From contig CACWXY010000028.1 of the NCBI GenBank assembly GCA_902764915.1, positions 1-45,628 on the forward strand: a stretch of DNA of 45,628 nucleotides. Direction: 5' to 3'. This document shows positions 7,241 to 15,779 of this stretch, piece after piece; within the stretch, counting starts at the first letter, position 1, and every line of letters starts with the position of its first letter. This DNA is from an uncultured Eubacteriales bacterium (GTDB lineage: Bacteria; Bacillota; Clostridia; Christensenellales; Aristaeellaceae). A model generated the notes under the pieces. It saw nothing but the letters and a program-made list of their open reading frames with translations, searched no databases and was not told the DNA's origin. Both the position numbers and the translations under genes were made by a program.

Positions 7241-9655
7241 TTACAGTGCAGCATTCTGGAATTCCATAATAGACGCTTTCTGGTACGCGCCATAGGCACC
7301 TGCAATATCGCTCAGTGACTCAAACATCTGAATCAGTATCTTCGCATTCTCCAGCGCCTTCTCCAGGTCTTCCGTTCCCTTTATCTTCTGCGAATCATAG
7401 TCCGTTCCATGCCACGCACTGCCAATCCGTTGCAGACAGTCTTTTGCCCGGTCCAGCTGCTCTTTCAGCAGATCTGTTTCCACATTGGCGGATGCAGCAT
7501 AATCCGCAAGCCCGGTCGGATTGACCAGGAATACCGCATCTGGTCCGTATCCGGTGCCCTCCAGCACTTTTACAGCTCCCAGCCTTGCCTGCTCCACCGC
7601 ACCGGCAGCTTTCCCGATTTTCGTGCGGTTTCTTTCCAGCAAATGGTTCCTTGGATTTAAGCCCGTCTTCCTGCGCACATGCTCCGTCGCCGCAAAAACG
7701 GAAACCGTGTCCACATATTCCTCTTCCTTCAGCTTGCCTGTCAGATCTGCTGCTGATGCAAGGCTCTTATCGCCAGACGGATCCTCCACCTTCACCAGAC
7801 GCTTCTTCACCTGCTTGAAACAGCTGAGCATGGCATTCAATGCTTCAAATGCTTCCCCCAGTGCACGTACGGTGTTCATCATGGCATTGTAGGCATCAAA
7901 CAGCCCCTGCAGGGAAACCTGAACAACCCGATTTTCTGCCAGATATTTTTCCCGGGCTTTGCGCTTCTTTCGTTCACGGTAATATGCGATAATCGAGAGA
8001 ACCACAACCCCGAACTTGGCCAGGACCTGCACTACCTTGACCGCTACGGACAATATGCCAATTGCTTCCTTGACAAGGGCTCCGACCTTCGGGTCAATTT
8101 TGCTGAGTTCCTTCGACACTTTTGACAGTTTTTTCAGATAGGACTGCAGTTCTCCGCAGAAGGAATCCGTAAACTGGAAATAAGCCAGGAGTTCCTTTTC
8201 TCCGTCGGACAGATTATCCTCCCGCAGTTTATCCAGCCCTTTCTGGAATTCCGCAATAAAGGGCTTGCCCTTTTCCTCATAAAATGTCTTGAGCTTTTCC
8301 GGATCCATCAGATTGCCAAGATTCAGCGTGCCGTCTCCGTTATCGCCCAGTTCGATGAAGTCCCGAAGAAATGTCTGGACCGTTTCCTCAGGCATGATGG
8401 TAGTCAGAAAATTGGTCAGAGGCCCTGTGAGATCCGCGAGTGTACTGTATGAGATCAGTCCTGGGCCATCGGTATAGCTGTACGCTCCCTGCTCATCGAT
8501 CATCCATGTTGTACTCAGATGATTGTTTTCCATCACGGCATTGCCTGACGCATCATAATGAGAAACCACATTGAGAACACGGACATACTTTACTTCACCG
8601 ACAGCGTATTCCAACTTGCCCACCACGGACTGACTGCCACGGATATTCGTCACCCGTCCCTCAATTGATCCCACTTGCGCCGCATAACGGTTCAGGAAAT
8701 CCCGGGAATAGCCGGGACCATCATTGGAATAGACACGGACTATCTTTCTCTGGTTTTCCGCGCTCAGGAACATGCCCACGGTCACGGCTTCCCTGCCGCC
8801 CTGGGAATGTCCCGTAAGATCCAGTGACCGATATTCCTCCGCATATCGGTCAACCAAAGATGTCACATAGCGCTCTTCACGCGTCACCTCGTCGCTGGCA
8901 AACCCTGTATTGGTCTTCCAGTCTTCCACTGTGCCGTTGGTGCCCTGAATCGCAACGACAGCATGTCCATCCCCGCATCCAAAGACCAGCACCTGTGTTT
9001 CAGAACCAGCGCCGGTCCCGCCGGAAGCGCCCAGTGCGTGATCCACCGTCAGTCCGGAAAAGCGCTCGCTCTGTGCCAGTTCCTGCAGGAACTGTCTCTC
9101 CAGCGGGTGATCCGAAAGCGTATCCGAAGCCAGCAGTCCTTCACAGTATTCCCGTACGGTAATGCCCTCTCGCTGTGCAGCTTTCTGATACGCCTCGCTG
9201 TCGCCCCATTTGTTGGCATAGGCCAGCTGCGACAGAATGGCCATGTCCGACTCCCGCTGGTTCGTGCCGTTCAGAGCCGCCTGATGGCTGCGCAGGTATC
9301 GGGAAAAACTGGAGTCCCCATGAGCAAGACTGCCTCCTGCCTTTTCGCTGAACAGACGGAACGCGCCTGCTACAGCCTCGTCAGAAAGATCTTCCACGGG
9401 CATCCCGGTCACATATTCCGCCGTAGCCATCACGGGATCACAGTGCATCCTGATCTCAGTCATCAGAGCATCGCTTACCTGCTTCGCAGCACTGCTCACC
9501 TGCTGATAGGATTCATCCCCCGCAAGCGACGTATACTCATCGGCAAACTCTTCCATGGTCGCATGAATCGTCTGAAGCTCCGGATTCTGTGAAAGCGCCT
9601 GTACCCACTGCTCACTGTATTCCGCCAAGGTCTCGTAGGATACGTATTCCGGCAT
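7241..9655 (-). CDS. Putative T7 effector: lipase-like hydrolase with C-terminal WXG hairpin
   Basis: The 804-aa protein has no signal peptide. Residues 1-200 are mainly helical. Residues about 215-410 form an alpha/beta-hydrolase of the Mbeg1-like/DUF2974 lipase type, with an IQGTNGT segment near 237 and the GHSQGG nucleophile elbow at 282-287 (Ser284). Later Asp and His candidates, including SHYD, support a triad. Residues about 470-620 are helical and contain a hydrophobic stretch (about 560-582) followed by a basic cluster. The C-terminal 90 residues form a helix-turn-helix with WHG at about 746, the classical WXG motif. Known LXG effectors carry their WXG-like part at the N-terminus, so this order is reversed. 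AGGAGG lies 6 nt before ATG. The position after WXG100 genes and a 70-aa helical gene suits an exported effector with a dedicated partner. Phospholipase or lipase activity is inferred. Confidence 0.8.
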   Translation of the reverse strand: MPEYVSYETLAEYSEQWVQALSQNPELQTIHATMEEFADEYTSLAGDESYQQVSSAAKQVSDALMTEIRMHCDPVMATAEYVTGMPVEDLSDEAVAGAFRLFSEKAGGSLAHGDSSFSRYLRSHQAALNGTNQRESDMAILSQLAYANKWGDSEAYQKAAQREGITVREYCEGLLASDTLSDHPLERQFLQELAQSERFSGLTVDHALGASGGTGAGSETQVLVFGCGDGHAVVAIQGTNGTVEDWKTNTGFASDEVTREERYVTSLVDRYAEEYRSLDLTGHSQGGREAVTVGMFLSAENQRKIVRVYSNDGPGYSRDFLNRYAAQVGSIEGRVTNIRGSQSVVGKLEYAVGEVKYVRVLNVVSHYDASGNAVMENNHLSTTWMIDEQGAYSYTDGPGLISYSTLADLTGPLTNFLTTIMPEETVQTFLRDFIELGDNGDGTLNLGNLMDPEKLKTFYEEKGKPFIAEFQKGLDKLREDNLSDGEKELLAYFQFTDSFCGELQSYLKKLSKVSKELSKIDPKVGALVKEAIGILSVAVKVVQVLAKFGVVVLSIIAYYRERKKRKAREKYLAENRVVQVSLQGLFDAYNAMMNTVRALGEAFEALNAMLSCFKQVKKRLVKVEDPSGDKSLASAADLTGKLKEEEYVDTVSVFAATEHVRRKTGLNPRNHLLERNRTKIGKAAGAVEQARLGAVKVLEGTGYGPDAVFLVNPTGLADYAASANVETDLLKEQLDRAKDCLQRIGSAWHGTDYDSQKIKGTEDLEKALENAKILIQMFESLSDIAGAYGAYQKASIMEFQNAAL

Positions 9656-9675
9656 GTTTTTCCCTCCTCTCCCTG

Positions 9676-9888
9676 TCAGATGGCAGCAATCTGCCTTTTT
9701 ACTTTCTTCATTTCCTCGACCCAGTCTTCAAGGCCTCCGGTAATAAACTCCGTGCCAATCCCTGTCTCCCGGCTGAGCAGTTCAATGGCTGCCTGGAGTT
9801 CTTCCACGCCCCGATTCATTGCACTGAGTGCCTGCTCCTTCAGTGCTTTTCCACTGGCATCCAGATAAGGTTCCGATGATCGACTCAT
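9676..9888 (-). CDS. Small helical protein, possible effector partner
   Basis: This 70-aa, almost entirely helical product (helices about 12-45 and 50-68) has a single Trp in EDWVEEMKK and no signal peptide. It lies 20 nt upstream of the lipase-like effector and downstream of the WXG100 genes. In characterised T7SSb loci, small helical proteins encoded just before LXG effectors (Lap-type) bind the effector's targeting domain and are needed for its export. The same role is inferred here from size and position, not from sequence identity. AAAGGA precedes ATG by about 10 nt. Confidence 0.7.
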   Translation of the reverse strand: MSRSSEPYLDASGKALKEQALSAMNRGVEELQAAIELLSRETGIGTEFITGGLEDWVEEMKKVKRQIAAI

Positions 9889-9915
9889 TGTCTGGCTTTC
9901 CTTTCACGCTTCGAT

Positions 9916-9948
9916 GCCCCACAGCCCGATTCAATCTGACTGTGGGGC
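9916..9948 (-). other. Intercistronic stem-loop
   Basis: A perfect 9-bp stem (GCCCCACAG with CTGTGGGGC) encloses a 15-nt loop in the 65-nt gap after the third WXG100 gene. No U-tract follows on the minus strand. It is more likely an mRNA stabiliser, processing site or leaky attenuator that keeps WXG100 transcripts in excess over the downstream genes than a full terminator. Confidence 0.55.
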
Positions 9949-9953
9949 CATCT

Positions 9954-10271
9954 TCAGCTCATAAATGCATCCATGATCTGCGACTGCAGTATTTCTCTCG
10001 CCGACGCTTCGTTCGCCCGATAATTGCTCAGCGCACCAGAAATGCGCTCCCGCACATCTGCGGTCAGTTTCGGCGCAGAATCATTTCCGCTGATACCAGC
10101 CCGAAGATTCGTAAAGAACGCTGCTGCTGAATCACACTGCCAGCAGGCGTTGCCTCGGGTCAGTTCCGTATTCAGTTTCTGATTGATCTTGTGCAGCTGT
10201 CCTGTGATATCATCCAGTTCCACTGCGAAGCTTTCGACCTGCTCCGGAGAAATATCAAATGATATGCCCAC
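9954..10271 (-). CDS. WXG100-like protein with CWQC turn
   Basis: A 105-aa helical-hairpin protein begins at GTG after AAGGGATGAG. Two long helices (about 8-38 and 50-100) flank a turn with Cys43-Trp-Gln-Cys46, where family members carry Trp-X-Gly. The C-terminal part has Tyr-Arg-Ala-Asn-Glu, matching the YxxxD/E export signal of T7 substrates. WXG100 proteins are exported as dimers by EssC. The pair of cysteines around the tryptophan forms a CXXC motif, which is unusual at this place and could form a disulfide or bind metal. It is the third of three WXG-type genes in a row and is most likely a substrate or structural partner of the secretion machine. Confidence 0.75.
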   Translation of the reverse strand: MGISFDISPEQVESFAVELDDITGQLHKINQKLNTELTRGNACWQCDSAAAFFTNLRAGISGNDSAPKLTADVRERISGALSNYRANEASAREILQSQIMDAFMS

Positions 10272-10284
10272 GCTTTCTCATCCC

Positions 10285-10599
10285 TTAGCCTTTGAATGCA
10301 TTGAGTACATTGCTGAGGATATCCTGTGCCTGTGTTTCCGTCACATCATAGTTCTGGATCACACCGTCCAGGAATACTGCAAAGCTTTCCACAGCCTTTT
10401 CCAGTTCATTGAAGCGTTCCTGCATCGTAGCGGCAATGCCCTGCAGCTGTTCCGACGCGGGGCTCTCCCAGCTGGAGCGCAGGTTGGTCACGGATGAGGA
10501 GATATTGGTCAGTTTGCTCTGCATCAGGGCCTTCTGGTCCCGAAGCACGCCTACGGTTTCCACCAGTTTTTCCGGGGATACGCCTAAATTACCGTTCAT
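10285..10599 (-). CDS. WXG100-family protein (WES variant)
   Basis: The start is set at ATG 10599 because GGAGG lies 9 nt before it; an upstream in-frame start would add an unsupported 22 residues overlapping the previous gene. The 104-aa product is a helical hairpin with Trp44-Glu-Ser46 at the turn, a common variant of Trp-X-Gly. It ends with Tyr-Asp-Val-Thr-Glu, a match to the YxxxD/E export signal. The opening (NLGVSPEKLVETV) is like EsxA-type proteins, which are secreted as antiparallel dimers. It is encoded between two other WXG-type genes, so heterodimers are possible. Confidence 0.85.
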   Translation of the reverse strand: MNGNLGVSPEKLVETVGVLRDQKALMQSKLTNISSSVTNLRSSWESPASEQLQGIAATMQERFNELEKAVESFAVFLDGVIQNYDVTETQAQDILSNVLNAFKG

Positions 10600-10630
10600 A
10601 ATCTTTGCCTCCTTCTGCCTTCCGGCCTGC

Positions 10631-10918
10631 TCAGCTGATTGTGTTGTTCTTGATGGTCTGTTCATAGTTTACAGCTGCTGTCTCCAGCGCTTCCGCACTG
10701 CTGTCCAGCTTTTTCTGCAGGGCCTCAAACGTCTCCCTGTAGGATGTGATCTTGGCAATATACGCATTGCCGTCCTCACTGGTCCAGGTGTTTTTCAGTG
10801 CCTCCACTGTTTCAAACAGCTGCTGCGCTGCCACACCATACGCCTTTGCGTCGTCGCGGATCGTGCTGGCCGTGCTCTTGATGGTTCCTGTGTTTCCCCG
10901 GATATCTCCCGTTGCCAT
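10631..10918 (-). CDS. WXG100-family protein (WTS variant)
   Basis: This 95-aa helical hairpin (helices about 12-42 and 52-90) has Trp45-Thr-Ser47 at the turn. It has a very strong ribosome binding site (AAGGAGG, 8 nt spacing), consistent with the high expression expected of an abundant T7 substrate. Unlike the next two proteins it lacks a clear YxxxD/E at the end, so in a heterodimer the partner could supply the signal. It follows yukD closely, as in yuk/ess loci. Role as a secreted EsxA-like subunit is inferred from the family. Confidence 0.85.
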   Translation of the reverse strand: MATGDIRGNTGTIKSTASTIRDDAKAYGVAAQQLFETVEALKNTWTSEDGNAYIAKITSYRETFEALQKKLDSSAEALETAAVNYEQTIKNNTIS

Positions 10919-10938
10919 AGTCCATTCCTCCTTAAAAC

Positions 10939-11193
10939 TTATAGTAATAACAGCAGATCACTGTCTGTTATTCCCATCTCCCGCAGTGTTTTCCCGCTGT
11001 CCGCAATCCTCTGCGCCTTTCCGATCCATAGCACAGGGTTCTCGCTGACAGCAATGGCATGCCCCTGCATCCTTTCCAGCATATCCCGGATATGGTGTGC
11101 CACCGTATGGCACGTCAGGTCACAGGGAATCCGCATATCATAGTGAATATCCGCCATGGGGACGGAAATGCGTACAAGTACTTTATCGTTCAT
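10939..11193 (-). CDS. YukD/EsaB ubiquitin-like protein
   Basis: The 84-aa product has the length and beta-grasp pattern of YukD/EsaB: an N-terminal strand pair (VLVRISVPMADIHYDMRIP), a helix (HTVAHHIRDMLERM), and a C-terminal strand ending in SDLLLLL. The family is a ubiquitin-like cytoplasmic component of Firmicute T7 systems, needed for secretion and possibly controlling EssC. It does not act as a conjugated tag. Its ATG overlaps the essC stop as ATGA, so translation is coupled. GGAGGG precedes the start. Confidence 0.85.
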   Translation of the reverse strand: MNDKVLVRISVPMADIHYDMRIPCDLTCHTVAHHIRDMLERMQGHAIAVSENPVLWIGKAQRIADSGKTLREMGITDSDLLLLL

Positions 11194-14100
11194 TCGCCGC
11201 GTCCCTCCAACAGCTTCATCATCCGCGCCTTCCCGCGCACGACCACGTATCCGAAGGCTTCTCCCGGAAGCCGGTCCCGGCTGATCTGGTCCGCCCGCAG
11301 CACACTCTGCATGCTCAGCCCATCGCCCAGCCAGATACCATCACGGTTCGGAAGGCGACTGTACCAGCTCTGCATGCTCAGAGCGCTCATGTGCCGTGCT
11401 TCCTGCAAGAAAAGCACCTGCATCTGCATGTCCGTTCGTCCCTTGAGCAGCACCGCCTGCAGCTGTCCGGTTGCCAGATCCGATTCCTTCAGTTTTTCAA
11501 ACAGGCTCTTCGGATCCACGATCATCAGTATCAGGTCCGGATAAGAAGGAATATCCTCGCCGGCCTGCTTCGCCATATGAATCGCATTGTGCCGGCGCAC
11601 AGTTTCCTGATAGATCACGTCAATCACGCGAATCACATCCGTATGCTGCGTACACAGCGTATAGCCCGGGTGCCGGGGATGCGCCAGCGTACCGTCTGCA
11701 TCCAGCATATAGACCTGCCTGGAAGGATGCATGGCCAGCATGTCCCCCAGCATCGGGAAATAGGGCACTTCCGGCAGTACACTGTAGAGAACCGGCCACA
11801 GGAACTGATCCGTCATGCGCAGGGAAAGCGGTGTCATCTGTGTCTTGTCGATCCCAACCGGCACCGCGTCCATCGATATGTTCTCCGGTGCATCAGTAAG
11901 GTCATGAATTGTCACATGCTCCGGCAGGACCGGCACCTTGCCGGCCACGTGCCCATGCCAGGCGTTCCGCATGGCACGCGCCCTTTCCTGGATACGACGG
12001 AAACGGTCTTCCTCGGAAAGCGGGCAGATCGCGCCCGTCTGGAAAGCCAGTACACCGCCTCTCCTGCACAGCCCGCTGCCCGGACGTTCCATAGGCACCA
12101 CGCCGTCCGTCTGCCCGAGAAGATTCGAATAATCCATGCGGTCCATCATCTGCAGGCACAGCACCTGCTTGAAGTTCTGCAGCAGGCGGTAGCGTACGGA
12201 TGTGCCGGACAGCGCAGTAACCAGGAAATAAAGACCAAAGCGTGTACCTTCCCGGATCAGACGGTACATATGCTCTTCCAGTTCCTCATACATTTCCGCA
12301 AACGCGGGATAGTTTTCAAGAACCACCAGTATGCCCGGCATGGGCTCCGCATGCTCCCTGCGATAGGCATCCAGACTGCCTCCAAATGATGCCAGAAGCT
12401 TTCTCCGGTTTTCCATCTCATTTTCCAGCATACGGACAAAGTTCCCGATCTTTTCGTCTTCCCCGCCTACCATGACATCGCCCACCTGCGGCATCGGGCT
12501 GAACATCCGCGAGGCCTCGGAAGCAAAGTCCAGACAGTAGATCTGTACTTCGTCCGCGGTATGATGGCACCCCAGGGACCAGACAACGGCTTCCACCACC
12601 TGCTGTTTTCCGCTTCCGGCAAACCCATAGACAATCGCATTGCCCTGTGTGGTGAAATTCAGCTGCAGCGGGAACTGTGTCTGATGTCCCGGATCGTCTA
12701 CAACACCGATAACCGGATCCAGTGCATAGGGCGTGAACACCGGCGCATAGGTCTTCTCAATGTCTTCCAGCAGGATTTCCGCGGGAAGCGGCGGCATCCA
12801 GCTCTTCTGCGGCATCAGGTCATGCGCTTCCGCACTGGCCCGCAGATACTGCACCAGTGCATCCACCTGCTTCTGCTGCGTACCGGGTGTGATTTTCCCT
12901 GCCGGCCGTGCCTGCATCAATGTTTCTCCCAGGTCATCCAGGATCTCAAAGGACAGGTCCGGCTCCTCCACATAGCGTGGCTTCGGGTTCAGTACAGCCC
13001 CGCTCCACGCGCTCTGGCCCAGCGCAAAGACTTCATTGAATCCCACCTGCAGATAGAATCGTCCTGTACGGCTGAGCAGCGCAGCATCGGGTCTTCCCAG
13101 AATCTCCATGCTGTCGCTCTTATCCTGCACTTTCAGGCTCACATGGAAACGCGCATTGCTTGCGATCTGCGGACTGATGACACCGGTCGGCTTCTGCGTC
13201 GCCAGAATCAGATGTACGCCCAGAGAGCGCCCGATGCGCGCCATACTGACAATATCGTCCATGAATGCGCTTTCCTGTTCCTTCAGTTCCGCAAACTCGT
13301 CCGATACCAGAATCAGATGCTGCATAGGTTCCGCAATCTCTCCATTGCGGTACATAGCCTGATACTTATATATGTCCATATTGCTGACATGCTTTTTCTC
13401 ACTGATCTCCTTGAACACCATCTGCCGGCGCAGTATTTCACTCTTGATGGATACCAGGGAGCGATGAATGCCCTGCGAGCCTGCCAGGTTATCAATAATC
13501 CCCACCACATGCGGCAGCCGCGCCAGAGTGTCCGACATGCCACCGCCTTTATAGTCGATCAGGATAAACCCGACCTCCAGAGGACTGTAGTTGACCGCCA
13601 TGGAAAGCAGATAGGTAATGATAAACTCACTCTTTCCGGAGCCTGTCATGCCTGCAATCAGACCATGAGGCCCATGCGCATTCTGATGGATATCCAGTGT
13701 CAGCAGCGCACCATAACGGTCTATGCCTACCGGCGCCGCCAGGGTCTTGACCGGGTTGGCATTGCGCCAGCGCTCCGGCGCATTGATCTGCTCCACGTTT
13801 CCGCACCGCAGCATATCAAAGAATGTCAGCTGGTCTACCAGCCGGCCTTCGGCCTGACCTTCCCGCAGATGAGTATTGCAGAGCCGGCCCGCGAAGTCGC
13901 GCATGCACGATTCCGGAACAGGATCCAGTGAAAAGAGAACCGGTGCGGACATCTTTTCAATGTCCTCATTCAGTACACCTTTCTCCCCTTCCAGCACAAC
14001 GACGGATGTGCACTCCTTGGGCAGCGCATTTGCCTCTCCTGCCAGAGCCAGCACACGGAGCGAGGAACGCTGGATATGCGCCATACGCTCCACAAGCGCA

Positions 14101-15758
14101 GGACAGCGCTCGCACAGTGTCATATCGGACACAATCGCCACGCACATGCTCTCGTTCTTCGTCTCTTGATCATCCATGGGACAGAGCGCATCGATATAGG
14201 CTGACAAGGGCCGCATGGCTTCCGGGGAAGTACCTATGGCCCGGAATTCCCGCGTGTCATTCCAGACATGCGGAAGCCAGCGTACAAACTCCCATTTCTC
14301 GGTTTCAGCCGCATCATAGACAAAGACCAGTTTCAGTTCCCGGTAGCTGTGATAGGTGCCCATCTGCAGAAGAAGTCCCTGCAGAAAACGCATGCGCTCC
14401 CGTTCCTCTCCAATAATTCCCAGAATACCGGTATCCCGAAGTGACAGAAGAAGCGGCATGCCCGGTTCCTGGTACGTCTTGTTCTCCAGGCGCTCCATTT
14501 CCTCCCGCATCCGGTCTTCCTCCAGCGTAAAGGTATGCCGGGGAAAATGTACATCTGCCTGCACCGGCAGAGAAGCCGTTCCCAGACGCAGTGTCAGAAA
14601 ATCGCTGTGAAACGGCATGCGGTTCCAGATCTGTCCCTGATCCCGTGCCGTCTCCTTCCACAGTGCATCCGGTGCGGGATATAACGCGGTCCTGTGCGCT
14701 TTCTGGCGTGCACCGCTTTCCGTAAGCTTCCTGTCAATCCCCTGCAGATAGGCCACATACTTGTCCTGGCGCTTCTGCTCCAGCGCATCGCTCCGCCGTT
14801 CACTGTAGCGGCGCGTAAGAACCGGCATCAGAAGACTGCCTACAAACATGCCACCTGCCATCAGAACAGAGGGCATGACATTGCGAAGCGGCGTGCCCAT
14901 GGCCTGCGCATTGGTCACCGTATTCATCGCCATCATGACCGAGGAAATACTCATGAAAGCCGAGGAACCCACTGAATAGATCAGCGGCATGTCTTCCTTG
15001 GACTGCGGTGACGGCGGTGGATCCACATCCAGTTTCAGATCATCCTCCGGCGTCGCAATCCTGGGGGTCCTGGCATACTCTCTGTGTCTTTCCGGAAGCA
15101 TATGTACATTCAAGCTGTGGCGGGATGTGTCCTCCTCCGTCTTGGGAGGAGCCACCAGTCCTGGACCGTACAGAACATCTTCACCCAGCGAGCAGACAGC
15201 AAAACTGTCTTCCAGAAACAGGATCCGAAGCCCCCACAGGTCCAGTTTGTCTCCGCACTCTACCGGGCTTTCCCCGTAAACCGGGGCATCATTGAGATAT
15301 GTCCCGCATCCGCCTTCCACGGCTCTGAGGCACAGGCGGTCGCCGGCTTTCTCCACAATGGCCTGCTGTCTTCCCATCCACGGGTGGGAAAGCAGAATGT
15401 CCGCATTTTCACTGCCAATACAGAGCTTTCCGCTGACAGGAAAGCGGAAGAACTTCACGGAGAGGTTCTTTTCCCCTTCCTCGTCCATGCACCGGAGAAA
15501 AGCATTCCGACCATCGCACTCCACCTGCAGGGCCAGACCATCCGACAGCACCGCTTCCGTCTGTGCCACACCGTCCGCATACATCCGTCCCCGCAGTGTG
15601 GCGTACATCACCCATTCACTGCCATTGCCTTCGATGTCAAACAGCCGCGTCTTTCGCCCGTTTTCGCCTGTGCAGTAAAGCGTAAGCTGTCCCTCCTTCT
15701 CTTCCGGAAGGAAGGTTACGGTCAATCCGCAGGCCGGGTCATACAGGTATACCTTCAT
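11190..15758 (-). CDS. EssC-type T7SS ATPase (FHA, FtsK/SpoIIIE)
   Basis: The start is placed at ATG 15758 (AAAGGA at 9 nt) rather than three codons upstream. The 1522-aa product has two N-terminal FHA-like beta domains (about 1-90 and 95-200) and a hydrophobic pair of membrane helices (about 265-320). FtsK/SpoIIIE ATPase modules follow. The first is complete: Walker A GMTGSGKSEF near 702-711, Walker B LILVSDEF near 820, and an ATQKP segment. The second has Walker A GFAGSGKQ near 1043, but its Walker B position reads VVLENY without the usual Asp-Glu. A third C-terminal module lacks a Walker A. Order and length match EssC/YukB, the hexameric motor that recognises and exports WXG100 substrates. 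The degenerate second and third modules resemble the regulatory ATPases of the family. It is coupled to yukD by ATGA. Confidence 0.92.
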   Translation of the reverse strand: MKVYLYDPACGLTVTFLPEEKEGQLTLYCTGENGRKTRLFDIEGNGSEWVMYATLRGRMYADGVAQTEAVLSDGLALQVECDGRNAFLRCMDEEGEKNLSVKFFRFPVSGKLCIGSENADILLSHPWMGRQQAIVEKAGDRLCLRAVEGGCGTYLNDAPVYGESPVECGDKLDLWGLRILFLEDSFAVCSLGEDVLYGPGLVAPPKTEEDTSRHSLNVHMLPERHREYARTPRIATPEDDLKLDVDPPPSPQSKEDMPLIYSVGSSAFMSISSVMMAMNTVTNAQAMGTPLRNVMPSVLMAGGMFVGSLLMPVLTRRYSERRSDALEQKRQDKYVAYLQGIDRKLTESGARQKAHRTALYPAPDALWKETARDQGQIWNRMPFHSDFLTLRLGTASLPVQADVHFPRHTFTLEEDRMREEMERLENKTYQEPGMPLLLSLRDTGILGIIGEERERMRFLQGLLLQMGTYHSYRELKLVFVYDAAETEKWEFVRWLPHVWNDTREFRAIGTSPEAMRPLSAYIDALCPMDDQETKNESMCVAIVSDMTLCERCPALVERMAHIQRSSLRVLALAGEANALPKECTSVVVLEGEKGVLNEDIEKMSAPVLFSLDPVPESCMRDFAGRLCNTHLREGQAEGRLVDQLTFFDMLRCGNVEQINAPERWRNANPVKTLAAPVGIDRYGALLTLDIHQNAHGPHGLIAGMTGSGKSEFIITYLLSMAVNYSPLEVGFILIDYKGGGMSDTLARLPHVVGIIDNLAGSQGIHRSLVSIKSEILRRQMVFKEISEKKHVSNMDIYKYQAMYRNGEIAEPMQHLILVSDEFAELKEQESAFMDDIVSMARIGRSLGVHLILATQKPTGVISPQIASNARFHVSLKVQDKSDSMEILGRPDAALLSRTGRFYLQVGFNEVFALGQSAWSGAVLNPKPRYVEEPDLSFEILDDLGETLMQARPAGKITPGTQQKQVDALVQYLRASAEAHDLMPQKSWMPPLPAEILLEDIEKTYAPVFTPYALDPVIGVVDDPGHQTQFPLQLNFTTQGNAIVYGFAGSGKQQVVEAVVWSLGCHHTADEVQIYCLDFASEASRMFSPMPQVGDVMVGGEDEKIGNFVRMLENEMENRRKLLASFGGSLDAYRREHAEPMPGILVVLENYPAFAEMYEELEEHMYRLIREGTRFGLYFLVTALSGTSVRYRLLQNFKQVLCLQMMDRMDYSNLLGQTDGVVPMERPGSGLCRRGGVLAFQTGAICPLSEEDRFRRIQERARAMRNAWHGHVAGKVPVLPEHVTIHDLTDAPENISMDAVPVGIDKTQMTPLSLRMTDQFLWPVLYSVLPEVPYFPMLGDMLAMHPSRQVYMLDADGTLAHPRHPGYTLCTQHTDVIRVIDVIYQETVRRHNAIHMAKQAGEDIPSYPDLILMIVDPKSLFEKLKESDLATGQLQAVLLKGRTDMQMQVLFLQEARHMSALSMQSWYSRLPNRDGIWLGDGLSMQSVLRADQISRDRLPGEAFGYVVVRGKARMMKLLEGRGE

Positions 15759-15779
15759 GTGCCGCATCCTTTCCGCAGG

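Noticed and set aside
12561..13931. 456-codon plus-strand frame opposite essC
   Set aside because: It is fully antisense to conserved ATPase motifs of essC and is explained by codon bias of that gene.
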